Made by a program: the position numbers and the translations under genes | Assembly (NCBI RefSeq): GCF_009852415.1 | Contig: NZ_WOXS01000002.1 | Location: 7,914,001-7,978,000 of the forward strand | DNA: 64,000 bases | Origin: Streptomyces sp. Tu 3180 | GTDB taxonomy: Bacteria > Actinomycetota > Actinomycetes > Streptomycetales > Streptomycetaceae | Reading direction: 5' to 3' | Shown here: piece by piece, positions 15,411-22,980 of the stretch | Numbering within the stretch: the stretch's first letter is position 1 | Layout: every line of letters begins with the position of its first letter | The notes under the pieces: model-generated | Database searches by the model: none | Seen by the model: the letters and a program-made list of their open reading frames with translations, nothing else | What the model was told of the DNA's origin: nothing

Positions 15411-16013
15411 TCACCGTGGGCCGGTGTCCCCCACGGCCGCGTCCAGGAGGGGGCCGAGTTCACGGGACACCGTGGTCAGGGCGCGGACGTCCCGCTCGGC
15501 GCGGGCCACGAGGAGCGCCCCCTCCAGGGAACTGATCATGAGCGTGGCGAGCGGCTCGGCGCGTTCCCCGGGGACGCCCATGCCGGCCAGGGCACGGGCC
15601 ACCGCGCCGGTCCAGTGGGCGAAGGCGGCGGACGCGGCCTTCCGCGTCGACGGGGCGGACTCTGCGCGGTCCACGGTGGCGGCGGCGACCGGGCAGCCGC
15701 CGCCGAAGCCCGCCGTCTCGTACTCGTCGGTCCACTGCCGGACCATCTGCGCGAACAGCCCGGCGGGCGTCGGTTCGGGCAGCGCGGCGAGGAACCGGTC
15801 GACGCGCCGGGCCGCGTACCGGCCCGCCCAGTCCACCGCCTCGTCGACGAGCTGCTCCTTGCCGCCGGGGAAGTAGTGCTGGAGCGATCCGCGCGGCGCC
15901 CCCGCGTGCGCGGCCACCTCACGCATCCCCGTGGAGGTGACCCCGTCGCGCCGGATCAGCTGGGCCGCGCTGAAGACCATCCGCTCACGCGGCCCTCGTC
16001 CGGACACCGCCAT
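15411..16013 (-). CDS. TetR-family transcriptional regulator
   Basis: A 200-residue regulator with the DNA-binding part MVFSAAQLIRRDGVTSTGMR, then EVAAHAGAPRGSLQHYFPGGKEQ at residues 12-56. The C-terminal domain contains the GGCPVAA segment typical of the TetR_C group found in LmrA/YxaF-like repressors. ATG 16013 gives the normal length. It is divergent from a beta-hydroxyacid-dehydrogenase-like oxidoreductase gene. Two copies of the operator ATGAC-N4-GTCAT lie in between, so it most likely represses both itself and that gene. It is 73 bp downstream of the htpG start on the same strand but not evidently linked to it. Confidence 0.9.
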   Translation of the reverse strand: MAVSGRGPRERMVFSAAQLIRRDGVTSTGMREVAAHAGAPRGSLQHYFPGGKEQLVDEAVDWAGRYAARRVDRFLAALPEPTPAGLFAQMVRQWTDEYETAGFGGGCPVAAATVDRAESAPSTRKAASAAFAHWTGAVARALAGMGVPGERAEPLATLMISSLEGALLVARAERDVRALTTVSRELGPLLDAAVGDTGPR

Positions 16014-16050
16014 CCCGACCTCCCGCCACCGGATCCTTCCTCCCGACTCT

Positions 16051-16064
16051 ATGACCGCCGTCAT
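16051..16064. promoter_or_regulatory. TetR operator copy 1
   Basis: ATGAC-CGCC-GTCAT, a palindrome with 5-bp arms and a 4-bp spacer, lies 38 bp upstream of the TetR start. It is identical in arms to copy 2, which begins 27 bp further on. Confidence 0.75.
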
Positions 16065-16077
16065 GACGGCCGCTACT

Positions 16078-16091
16078 ATGACAACGGTCAT
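16078..16091. promoter_or_regulatory. TetR operator copy 2
   Basis: ATGAC-AACG-GTCAT, extended to 7-bp arms by CT and AG outside (16076-16093). The same arms and spacing as copy 1 point to two dimers binding one side of the helix region between the divergent genes. Confidence 0.75.
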
Positions 16092-16182
16092 AGGGGATGG
16101 CGCCGGCGTCCCGCGGACCCGCCGGCGCCCACGAGTGCGGCAGCGCCCCGACCGCGGCGCGGGCCGGGAACGGCGGTGCGTC

Positions 16183-17088
16183 GTGTACGTCGGCTTCATC
16201 GGGCTCGGGGTCATGGGCCGGCCCATGGCGCTCAACCTCGTCCGCGCCGGGACGCCCCTCGTCGTCTGGAACCGCACCCCGCAGCGGTGCGCACCCCTGC
16301 GCGACGCCGGAGCCGAGGTCGCCGAGGGCCCCGCCGAGGTCTTCGAACGGGCCGGCGCCGTGTTCCTCATGCTGGCCGACGAGGCGGCGACCGACGCGGT
16401 GCTGGCCCGCGGCACCCCGGACTTCGCCGCCCGCGTCGCCGGGCGCACCGTCGTCCACATGGGCACCACGTCGCCGGAGTACTCGGCCGGCCTGGAGGCC
16501 GCCGTCCGTGCCGCGGGCGGCGCGTACGCGGAGGCCCCCGTCTCCGGATCACGGGTCCCGGCGGAGCAGGGGCACCTGGTCGCCATGCTGGCGGGCGACG
16601 CCCCCGCTGCGGCGTCGGTGCGGCCCCTGCTCGCGCCGATGTGCCGCGAGACGTTCGACTGCGGCCCGGTGCCGAACGCCCTGCTGATGAAGCTCTCGGT
16701 GAACCTGTTCCTGATCACCCAGGTCACCGGGCTGACCGAGGCGTTCCACTTCGCCGACCGGCACGGCCTCGACCGCCGCCGCTTCCTCGACGTCCTGGAC
16801 GCGGGCCCGATGGCCAGCGCCGTCTCGCGCATGAAGGCCCCCAAGCTGCTCGCCCGCGACTTCGCCGTCCAGGCCGCCGCCGCGGACGTGCTGAAGAACA
16901 ACCGCCTGATCGCCGAGGCGGCCCGCAGGACGGGGGTGGCCTCCCCGCTCCTCGACGTCTGCCACACCCTCTTCGACGAGACCGTGACCCGGGGCCACGG
17001 CCAGGAGGACATGGTGGCCGTGCTGCGCGCGCTGGAGGCCAGGACCGACGGCGCGCGCTCCGGCGAGCCGGCGGGCGGAGAAGCCTGA
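16183..17088 (+). CDS. NAD(P)-dependent beta-hydroxyacid dehydrogenase family oxidoreductase
   Basis: A 301-residue enzyme of the 3-hydroxyisobutyrate dehydrogenase / 6-phosphogluconate dehydrogenase-like group. The N-terminal Rossmann motif is VGFIGLGVMGRPMALNL, then VVWNRTP at residues 3-30, whose Asn-Arg pair suggests NADP preference. The substrate motif reads EAPVSGSRVPAEQG and the catalytic Lys is in ALLMKLSVNLFL. The GTG start at 16183 places the Rossmann motif at the very N-terminus as in relatives; no better-spaced ribosome-binding site is seen upstream. Divergent from the TetR gene with twin operators between them. The physiological substrate is unknown; imine-reducing and succinic-semialdehyde-reducing members exist. 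Confidence 0.8.
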   Translation: MYVGFIGLGVMGRPMALNLVRAGTPLVVWNRTPQRCAPLRDAGAEVAEGPAEVFERAGAVFLMLADEAATDAVLARGTPDFAARVAGRTVVHMGTTSPEYSAGLEAAVRAAGGAYAEAPVSGSRVPAEQGHLVAMLAGDAPAAASVRPLLAPMCRETFDCGPVPNALLMKLSVNLFLITQVTGLTEAFHFADRHGLDRRRFLDVLDAGPMASAVSRMKAPKLLARDFAVQAAAADVLKNNRLIAEAARRTGVASPLLDVCHTLFDETVTRGHGQEDMVAVLRALEARTDGARSGEPAGGEA

Positions 17089-17155
17089 CGTCCTGACGTC
17101 GGGCCGAACCCGGCCGGACGGCCGGTTTCCCGCCGGGCGTGCGAGCATGGGCTGA

Positions 17156-17962
17156 GTGAGCATCCTTCGCAGAAACAACGTCCGTGTCACCGGACGCGCC
17201 TCCGGCCGCACGGTCGTCCTGGTGCACGGGTTCGGCTGCGACCAGAACATGTGGCGCCTGGTCGAGCCCGTCCTGGCCGAGAACTTCCGGGTGGTGCTCT
17301 TCGACTACGTGGGTGCCGGCCGCTCCGACCTCTCGGCCTGGCGGGAGGCGCGTTACTCCTCCCTCGACGGCTACGCCCGCGACGTGGTGGAGGTCTGCGA
17401 GGCGCTGGACCTGCGGGACGCCGTCCTGGTCGGCCACTCCGTGAGCGCGATGGTCGGCGTGCTGGCCCGGGCCGCTGCCCCGGAACGGATCGGCTCCCTG
17501 GTCATGGTGTGCCCCTCCCCGTGCTACATCGACGAGGACGGGTACCGCGGCGGCTTCAGCGCGCAGGACATCGACGAGCTGCTGGAGTCGCTGGAGTCGA
17601 ACTACCTGGGCTGGTCGGCGGCCATGGCCCCCGTCATCATGGGCAACCCGGACCGGCCCGAGCTGGGTGAGGAGCTCACCAACAGCTTCTGCGCCACCGA
17701 CCCGGAGATCGCCCGGGTGTTCGCGCGCACCACGTTCCTGTCCGACAGCCGCAAGGACCTCCGGGGGGTGACCGCGCCCACGCTGATCCTGGAGTGCGCG
17801 CAGGACGCCATCGCGCCCCCGGAGGTCGGCGCGTACGTCCACTCCGCGATCCCCGGCAGCCGGCTGGTCACCCTCGACGCCACCGGTCACTGCCCCCAGC
17901 TCAGCGCCCCCGAGGCCACCGCCTCGGCGATCTCCGCCTTCGTGTCAGATCTCACCCCATGA
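17156..17962 (+). CDS. rsbQ: RsbQ-like alpha/beta hydrolase
   Basis: A 268-residue alpha/beta-hydrolase close in plan to Bacillus subtilis RsbQ. The opening is ILRRNNVRVTGRASGRTVVL with the oxyanion HGFGCDQNMW at residues 24-33. The triad Ser95 (VGHSVSA), Asp217 (ECAQDAI) and His245 (ATGHCPQ) is almost at RsbQ's positions (96, 219 and 247). RsbQ makes or delivers a small hydrophobic ligand needed by the PAS domain of the phosphatase RsbP in the energy-stress branch of sigma-B control. The next gene is exactly a PAS-PP2C phosphatase and overlaps this one by ATGA, which strongly supports the role. Related hydrolases (KAI2/D14-like) share the fold. Confidence 0.88.
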   Translation: MSILRRNNVRVTGRASGRTVVLVHGFGCDQNMWRLVEPVLAENFRVVLFDYVGAGRSDLSAWREARYSSLDGYARDVVEVCEALDLRDAVLVGHSVSAMVGVLARAAAPERIGSLVMVCPSPCYIDEDGYRGGFSAQDIDELLESLESNYLGWSAAMAPVIMGNPDRPELGEELTNSFCATDPEIARVFARTTFLSDSRKDLRGVTAPTLILECAQDAIAPPEVGAYVHSAIPGSRLVTLDATGHCPQLSAPEATASAISAFVSDLTP

Positions 17963-19233
17963 GCCGCGGTCCAGGCGATTCCGACTCCGGCAGGGGCATA
18001 CCGGGCACGGACGCGGCCTTCAGCGCGCTGCTGGAGGACTCCGCCGAGGAGCTGTACGAGTCGGCGCCGTGCGGCTACCTGTCCACGCTGATGGACGGCA
18101 CCATCGCCAAGATCAACGCCACTCTGCTGGGCTGGCTCGGCCTGTCCCGCGAGGAGGTGGTGGGCCGGATGCGCTTCAGCGACCTGCTCACGGTCGGCGG
18201 CAGGCTCTACCACGAGACGCACTTCGCCCCGCTGCTGCGCATGCAGGGGCACCTGAGTGGCATCGCCCTGGAGATGAGGACCGCGGCGGGCCCCCGGCTT
18301 CCGGTGCTGGTCACCTCCGTCGTCAAGACGAGCGACGGCGGCGAGCCCCTGCTGGTCAGGACCACCGTCTTCGACGCCACCGACCGGCGCGCCTACGAGA
18401 AGGAGCTGCTGCGTGCCCGCCGCGCGGCCGACGAGGCCCGCCGGCAGGCCGAGGCCGACCGCGAGCGGCTGCGGGAGGCGCTGGCCGTGCTCCAGCAGAG
18501 CCTGCTGCCGGCCGTCCTGCCCGACATCCCCGGCATGGAGACCGCCTGCCACTACCACACCGCCTCCGACGTCCAGCTGGGCGGCGACTTCTACGACCTG
18601 TTCCCGCTCGACGGTGACCGGTTCGCCTTCTTCCTCGGCGACGTGTGCGGCAAGGGACCGCAGGCCGCCGCGCTCACCTCCCTCGCCCGCTACACCCTGC
18701 GCGCCGCCGCGCTCCACGACCCCGATCCCGCCGCCAACCTGCGCATCCTCAACACCACCCTGCTGGACCGGTACACCGGTGACGACCCGCGGTACTGCAC
18801 CGCCGTGGTCGGGGTGCTGGAGCGTGCCGGGGGCGCGACCCACGTCCACCTGGCCTCCGGCGGCCACCCTCCCGCGCTCGTCCTGCGCGGGGACGGGCGG
18901 GTGGACCACCTCTCCACCCGGGGCGGCATGCTGATCGGCGCGCTGCCCGCGGCGCAGTTCGTCTCCGTCCGCACCACCCTGCACCCGGGTGACACGCTGC
19001 TGCTCTACACCGACGGCCTCACCGAGGCCCGTGTCGGCGAGGACCGGGAACTGTACGGTGACGAGGCCCTGGAGTCCTTCGCCGCCGATCTCGCCCCCGC
19101 CCCTCCCGGCCGTGCGGTCGACGCCCTGACAGCGCTGCTGCGGGGCTTCGGCGACGGACTCGTCGACGACACCGCCCTGCTCGCACTCGGCCTCCCCGCC
19201 CACACCGACACCGGATCCGAAACACCCGCATGA
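17959..19233 (+). CDS. rsbP: RsbP-like PAS-PP2C serine phosphatase
   Basis: A 424-residue cytoplasmic phosphatase. A PAS domain (about residues 30-150) with APCGYLSTLMDGTIAKINAT and GLSREEVVGRMRFSDLL is followed by a charged coiled coil (RARRAADEARRQAEADRERL, about 150-185) and a SpoIIE/PP2C domain. The metal-binding motifs are GGDFYDLF, LGDVCGKG, LASGGHPPA, YTDGLTEAR and DDTALL. It should dephosphorylate a STAS-domain antagonist in response to a PAS ligand supplied by the upstream hydrolase. ATG overlaps the hydrolase stop (ATGA), and its own stop overlaps the STAS start (ATGA), so the three are translationally coupled. All PP2C acidic residues I looked for are present. Confidence 0.9.
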   Translation: MSRGPGDSDSGRGIPGTDAAFSALLEDSAEELYESAPCGYLSTLMDGTIAKINATLLGWLGLSREEVVGRMRFSDLLTVGGRLYHETHFAPLLRMQGHLSGIALEMRTAAGPRLPVLVTSVVKTSDGGEPLLVRTTVFDATDRRAYEKELLRARRAADEARRQAEADRERLREALAVLQQSLLPAVLPDIPGMETACHYHTASDVQLGGDFYDLFPLDGDRFAFFLGDVCGKGPQAAALTSLARYTLRAAALHDPDPAANLRILNTTLLDRYTGDDPRYCTAVVGVLERAGGATHVHLASGGHPPALVLRGDGRVDHLSTRGGMLIGALPAAQFVSVRTTLHPGDTLLLYTDGLTEARVGEDRELYGDEALESFAADLAPAPPGRAVDALTALLRGFGDGLVDDTALLALGLPAHTDTGSETPA

Positions 19234-19568
19234 AGCCCCTGACGATCACCACGTCGCACGTGCCCGCCGGCCTCGCCCTCGAGGTCACCGGCGACCTCGA
19301 CTACACCAACGCGCAGCGGCTGCGCCACGCCGCGCAGGAGGCGGTGCTCCCGCCCGGCCGGTGCCTCGTGGTCGACCTGAGCGAACTGGGGTTCTGCGAC
19401 TCGAGCGGCATCACGGCACTGATCGCCGTGCGTAACCAGGCCGTCGCGGCCGGGAGCGAGATGATCCTGGTGGCCGTGCCGGCCGGCACGAGGCGCCTGC
19501 TGCGCATGACCGGTCTGGACCAGGTGTTCGACATGCGCGACGGCCCGCGCTCCCTCACCGGCCCCTGA
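19230..19568 (+). CDS. STAS-domain anti-sigma-factor antagonist (RsbV-like)
   Basis: A 112-residue single STAS domain. The phospho-acceptor loop LGFCDSSGITAL has Ser58/Ser59, the site phosphorylated by RsbW-type kinases and dephosphorylated by PP2C phosphatases. It overlaps the phosphatase gene by ATGA, so the substrate is made together with its enzyme. When dephosphorylated it would capture an anti-sigma kinase and free a sigma factor. No sigma factor is next to it, but an RsbW-like ATPase gene lies 5.9 kb downstream at 25469. Confidence 0.9.
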   Translation: MKPLTITTSHVPAGLALEVTGDLDYTNAQRLRHAAQEAVLPPGRCLVVDLSELGFCDSSGITALIAVRNQAVAAGSEMILVAVPAGTRRLLRMTGLDQVFDMRDGPRSLTGP

Positions 19569-19739
19569 CGGGCGCCCCGACGCGGGAAACCCCAGCCCAC
19601 GGCACCGGCGCGGCCACCGGATCGCGATCCCCGGGCGTGCGAACGGCGCATCCGGGAACCCGGAATATGCCGATCCGCCAGCCGGGTGACCTCGAGCCCC
19701 GGCCGGCACGGCACACGACTACGGGCAAGGGGACGAGCG

Positions 19740-20939
19740 GTGACGGTGCGTATCGGAGCAGAGGAAGAATTTCACGTACTGGACGTGGAGAGCGGCCGGC
19801 TCGTGCCACGGGCCGGCGCGCTGCTCGGACGGCTCGGCAGAGCCGGCTTCACACACGAGCTGCAGCAGTCGGTGGTGGAGAGCAACAGCGGGGTCCACGA
19901 CACCCTCGACGACCTCTACGCGGACCTGGCCGGGGCGAGGCGCCGGCTGGACGCGGCCGCCTCCTCCGTCGGACTGGCCGTCGTGGCCGCCGGCACCGTC
20001 CCGCTGGCCCGCGTCACCTCCCGGGACGTCACCGCGGACCCCCGCTACCGGCGCATGGTCGACGACTACCGCCGGGTCGCCGACGAACAGCTCATCTGCA
20101 GCGCGCAGATCCACGTCGACGTGCCCGACCGGGACACCGCCGTGCGCGCCATGTGCCTGGTCTCGCCCTGGCTGCCGCCGCTGCTCGCCCTGTCCGCCAG
20201 CTCACCGTTCTGGCTCGGCTCCGACACCGGCTACGCCAGCTGGCGCACCATGCTATGGCAGCGCTGGCCGACCGCGGGCCCCGTCGGCTGCTACGAGAGC
20301 GCCACCGAGTACGACGCCGCCGTGGAGGAGCTGATCAGCTCGGGCGTCATCAGCGACCCCGGGATGCTCTACCACGACGTCCGGCCCTCGGCCCACCAGC
20401 GCACCCTGGAACTGCGCATCTGCGACGCCTGCCCCCGCGCCGAGACCGTGGTGCTGGTCGCCGGGCTCTTCCGCGCGCTGGTGCGCGACGCCCTCGGCCG
20501 CCTGGAGCGCGGCGAGGGGTCCCGCTGCGACGGACACCACGAGTGGCTGCGCGCGGCCACCTGGCGCGCCGCGCGCTCGGGCCTCGAAGGACAGCTCGTC
20601 GACCCGGCGACCCGCCGCGCCGCCCCGGCCCCGGTGGTGCTGCACGGCCTGCTGAACCGGCTGCGTCCGGCCCTGGAGGCGTCCGGCGACTGGGACACCG
20701 TCCGCGGCCTGCTCGAGGAGGCCCTCGTCACGGGGAGCGCGGCGCACCGCCTGCGCCGGACGGCGCAGGAGGAGGACCTGCTCGCCAGCGTCGACCTGAT
20801 GGTCGCCGAGACCCGCGGCGGCCGCCCCGCGCCCCGCAGCTCCGGCCGCCGCTCCCGGCGCCCCTCCGCCCGGCCGGCCGTCTCCCGCACCACCCACGCC
20901 TACGTCCGCACGCCCGCGGCGCCGGGTCCGACCGGCTGA
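19740..20939 (+). CDS. GCS2/YbdK-type carboxylate-amine ligase
   Basis: A 399-residue ATP-dependent ligase of the glutamate-cysteine ligase family 2. The family opening RIGAEEEFHVLDVESGRLVP with its Glu cluster is at residues 4-23. Further marks are QQSVVESNSG, the metal-binding SAQIHVDVPDRD, ALSASSPFWLGSDTGYASWR and LELRICDACPRAE. These enzymes activate a carboxylate (often the gamma-carboxyl of Glu) as acyl phosphate and join it to an amine. E. coli YbdK has weak gamma-glutamylcysteine ligase activity; the real substrates of most members are unknown. GTG 19740 has AAGGGGA upstream and fits the family start. The last 45 residues are a basic Ser/Arg/Pro tail. It is 171 bp after the STAS gene and 86 bp before a small ORF coupled to an amidotransferase, so it may belong to one transcript with them. 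Confidence 0.85.
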   Translation: MTVRIGAEEEFHVLDVESGRLVPRAGALLGRLGRAGFTHELQQSVVESNSGVHDTLDDLYADLAGARRRLDAAASSVGLAVVAAGTVPLARVTSRDVTADPRYRRMVDDYRRVADEQLICSAQIHVDVPDRDTAVRAMCLVSPWLPPLLALSASSPFWLGSDTGYASWRTMLWQRWPTAGPVGCYESATEYDAAVEELISSGVISDPGMLYHDVRPSAHQRTLELRICDACPRAETVVLVAGLFRALVRDALGRLERGEGSRCDGHHEWLRAATWRAARSGLEGQLVDPATRRAAPAPVVLHGLLNRLRPALEASGDWDTVRGLLEEALVTGSAAHRLRRTAQEEDLLASVDLMVAETRGGRPAPRSSGRRSRRPSARPAVSRTTHAYVRTPAAPGPTG

Positions 20940-21025
20940 CCCGGCGCGCCGCCGGTTCGCGGCCGCCCTTCCCACCCTCACGCGCGTCCCTGCGCACAGC
21001 CGACCGAGGAGAGTGTCACACCGTC

Positions 21026-21196
21026 ATGTCCAGTACGCACACGTCCACCCGCCAGGCCCCGGATCCGTCCCCGGAGGGCGACGGTCCGCGCCCGTCCACC
21101 GGGCGGGTGCCCGCACCGGGACGCGGACACCGGCCCCAGGGCTGTGTGCTGCCGCCCTGCCGGGGCGCGGCCTCCGGGGGAAGGAGGGCCCTCTGA
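21026..21196 (+). CDS. Small ORF (56 aa) translationally coupled to the amidotransferase gene
   Basis: ATG 21026 has GAGGAGAG upstream, one of the best ribosome-binding sites in this region. The frame ends in TGATG at 21194-21198, sharing a base with the amidotransferase start. It encodes MSSTHTSTRQAPDPSPEGDG, then a Pro/Gly/Arg-rich stretch with two cysteines (QGCVLPPCRG). No family is recognised and no membrane helix or signal peptide is present. It may be a small protein, a precursor peptide, or a leader ORF whose translation sets the level of the amidotransferase. Confidence 0.5.
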   Translation: MSSTHTSTRQAPDPSPEGDGPRPSTGRVPAPGRGHRPQGCVLPPCRGAASGGRRAL

Positions 21197-22980
21197 TGTG
21201 CGGGCTCAGTGGTGAGGTACGTTTCGACGGCGGACGCCCGGACATCGCGGCGGTGGAGCGCATGACCGACCGGCTCGCGCCGCGCGGCCCCGACGGCCGC
21301 GGCCTGTGGTCGCAGGGCCCCGTGGCCCTCGGGCACCGCAGGCTGAAGATCATCGACCTGTCGGACAGCGGCGCCCAGCCCATGGCCGACCCGGGCGCCC
21401 GGATCGCCGGCGTGTTCAACGGCTGCGTCTACAACTACCGCGAGCTGCGCGACGAACTGCACGCGCTCGGCCACCGCTTCTTCTCGGAGTCCGACACCGA
21501 GGTGGTGCTCAAGGCCTACCAGCAGTGGGGCACCGACTGCGTCGACCACTTCTACGGCATGTTCGCCTTCGTGATCGTCGAACAGGACACCGGACGCGTC
21601 GTCCTGGCCCGCGACCGGCTCGGCATCAAGCCGCTCTACCTGTCCCGGTCGGCCGGGCGCCTGAGGTTCGCCTCCTCCCTGCCCGCACTGCTCGCGGCCG
21701 GCGACGTCGACACCTCGCTCGACCCGGTCGCCCTGCACCAGTACCTCAGCTGGCACGCCACCGTCGCCGCGCCCCACACGGTCCTCAACGGCGTGCGCAA
21801 GCTGCCCCCGGCCACCGTGCGGGTCGTCGAGCCCGACGGCAGCCACCACGACCGCTGCTACTGGCAGCCCTCCTACACCCGCCGCCCCGAACACGCCGGT
21901 CTCGGCGCCGACGACTGGACGGACGCGGTCCTGGACGCCCTGCGCACCGCCGTGCGCCGCCGGATGGTCGCCGACGTGCCCGTCGGCGTGCTGCTCTCCG
22001 GCGGCCTGGACTCCAGCCTCATCGTGGCCCTGCTGGCCGACGAGGGCCAGCACGACCTCGCGACCTTCAGCGTCGGCTTCGAGTCCGAGGGGGACGAGGA
22101 GGGCGACGAGTTCACCTACTCCGACCTCGTGGCCCGCCACTTCGACACCCGGCACCACCAGCTCATGGTCCCCTCCGACCGGGTCGCCGGCGCCCTGGAC
22201 GGGGCGGTCCTGGCCATGAGCGAGCCCATGATGAGCCACGACGTGGTGGCCTTCCACCTGCTCTCCGAGCAGGTGGCCAAGGAGGTCAAGGTCGTCCAGA
22301 GCGGCCAGGGCGCCGACGAGGTGTTCGCCGGCTACCACTGGTACCCGGCGATGGCGGGGGTGCCGCGCGCGCACGCCGCCGAGGCGTACATCGACACCTA
22401 CTTCGACCGCTCGCACGCCGACCTCGCCCGGGTGCTCCGCCCCGACCTGCTGCCCGGCCGCGACGCCTCCGCCGAGTTCGTGCGCGCCCACATGGCGGCC
22501 GACGGCGCCGAGACGGCACTCGACGCCGACCTGCGCCTGGACACGCACGTGATGATGGTCGACGACCCGGTCAAGCGCGTCGACAACATGACGATGGACT
22601 GGGGCCTGGAGGCCAGGGTGCCGTTCCTCGACCACGAACTGGTCGAGCTGGCCGCCGCCTGCCCGCCGGAGCTGAAACTCGCCGACGGCGGCAAGGGCGT
22701 CCTGAAGGCCGCCGGCCGCAAGGTCCTCCCGCGCCAGGTCGTCGACCGGCCCAAGGGCTACTTCCCGGTCCCGGCGATCAAGCACATGGCCGGCCCCGTG
22801 CTCCAACGGGTCCGCGAGGCCCTCAACGCCCCCGAGGCCAGGGCCCGCGGTGTCTTCCGGGAGGAGTACGTCACCGAACTGCTCACCGCACCCGACGCGC
22901 ACCGCACCAGGCGGGGAGCGAACGCGCTGTGGCAGATTGCGTTGCTGGAGATATGGCTGCAGACGCACGGAATCCGCTGA
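21196..22980 (+). CDS. Asparagine-synthetase-type amidotransferase, resembling N-acetylglutaminylglutamine amidotransferase
   Basis: A 594-residue class II glutamine amidotransferase. Met removal exposes the catalytic Cys2 (MCGLSGEVRFDGG). The glutaminase half has RGPDGRG, the ammonia-pocket FNGCVYNYRELR and SDTEVVLKAY. The synthetase half has the ATP-binding LSGGLDSSLI (about residues 267-276) and QGADEVFAGYHWYP, then KRVDNMTMDWGLEARVPFLD. The HWYP pattern and GELRFD-like start are those of the enzyme that amidates the dipeptide N-acetylglutaminylglutamine, a compatible solute, more than of ordinary AsnB. The GNAT/ATP-grasp partner of that pathway is not in the window; a GCS2 ligase stands upstream instead and an S9 peptidase overlaps downstream. 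The reaction inferred is conversion of a carboxylate to an amide with glutamine nitrogen. Confidence 0.85.
   Translation: MCGLSGEVRFDGGRPDIAAVERMTDRLAPRGPDGRGLWSQGPVALGHRRLKIIDLSDSGAQPMADPGARIAGVFNGCVYNYRELRDELHALGHRFFSESDTEVVLKAYQQWGTDCVDHFYGMFAFVIVEQDTGRVVLARDRLGIKPLYLSRSAGRLRFASSLPALLAAGDVDTSLDPVALHQYLSWHATVAAPHTVLNGVRKLPPATVRVVEPDGSHHDRCYWQPSYTRRPEHAGLGADDWTDAVLDALRTAVRRRMVADVPVGVLLSGGLDSSLIVALLADEGQHDLATFSVGFESEGDEEGDEFTYSDLVARHFDTRHHQLMVPSDRVAGALDGAVLAMSEPMMSHDVVAFHLLSEQVAKEVKVVQSGQGADEVFAGYHWYPAMAGVPRAHAAEAYIDTYFDRSHADLARVLRPDLLPGRDASAEFVRAHMAADGAETALDADLRLDTHVMMVDDPVKRVDNMTMDWGLEARVPFLDHELVELAAACPPELKLADGGKGVLKAAGRKVLPRQVVDRPKGYFPVPAIKHMAGPVLQRVREALNAPEARARGVFREEYVTELLTAPDAHRTRRGANALWQIALLEIWLQTHGIR

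Noticed and set aside
17100..17155. Sigma-B-like promoter (GTTT ... GGGCTG) before the RsbQ-like gene
   Set aside because: The spacer is about 20 bp and the -10 does not match GGGTAT/GGGTAC.
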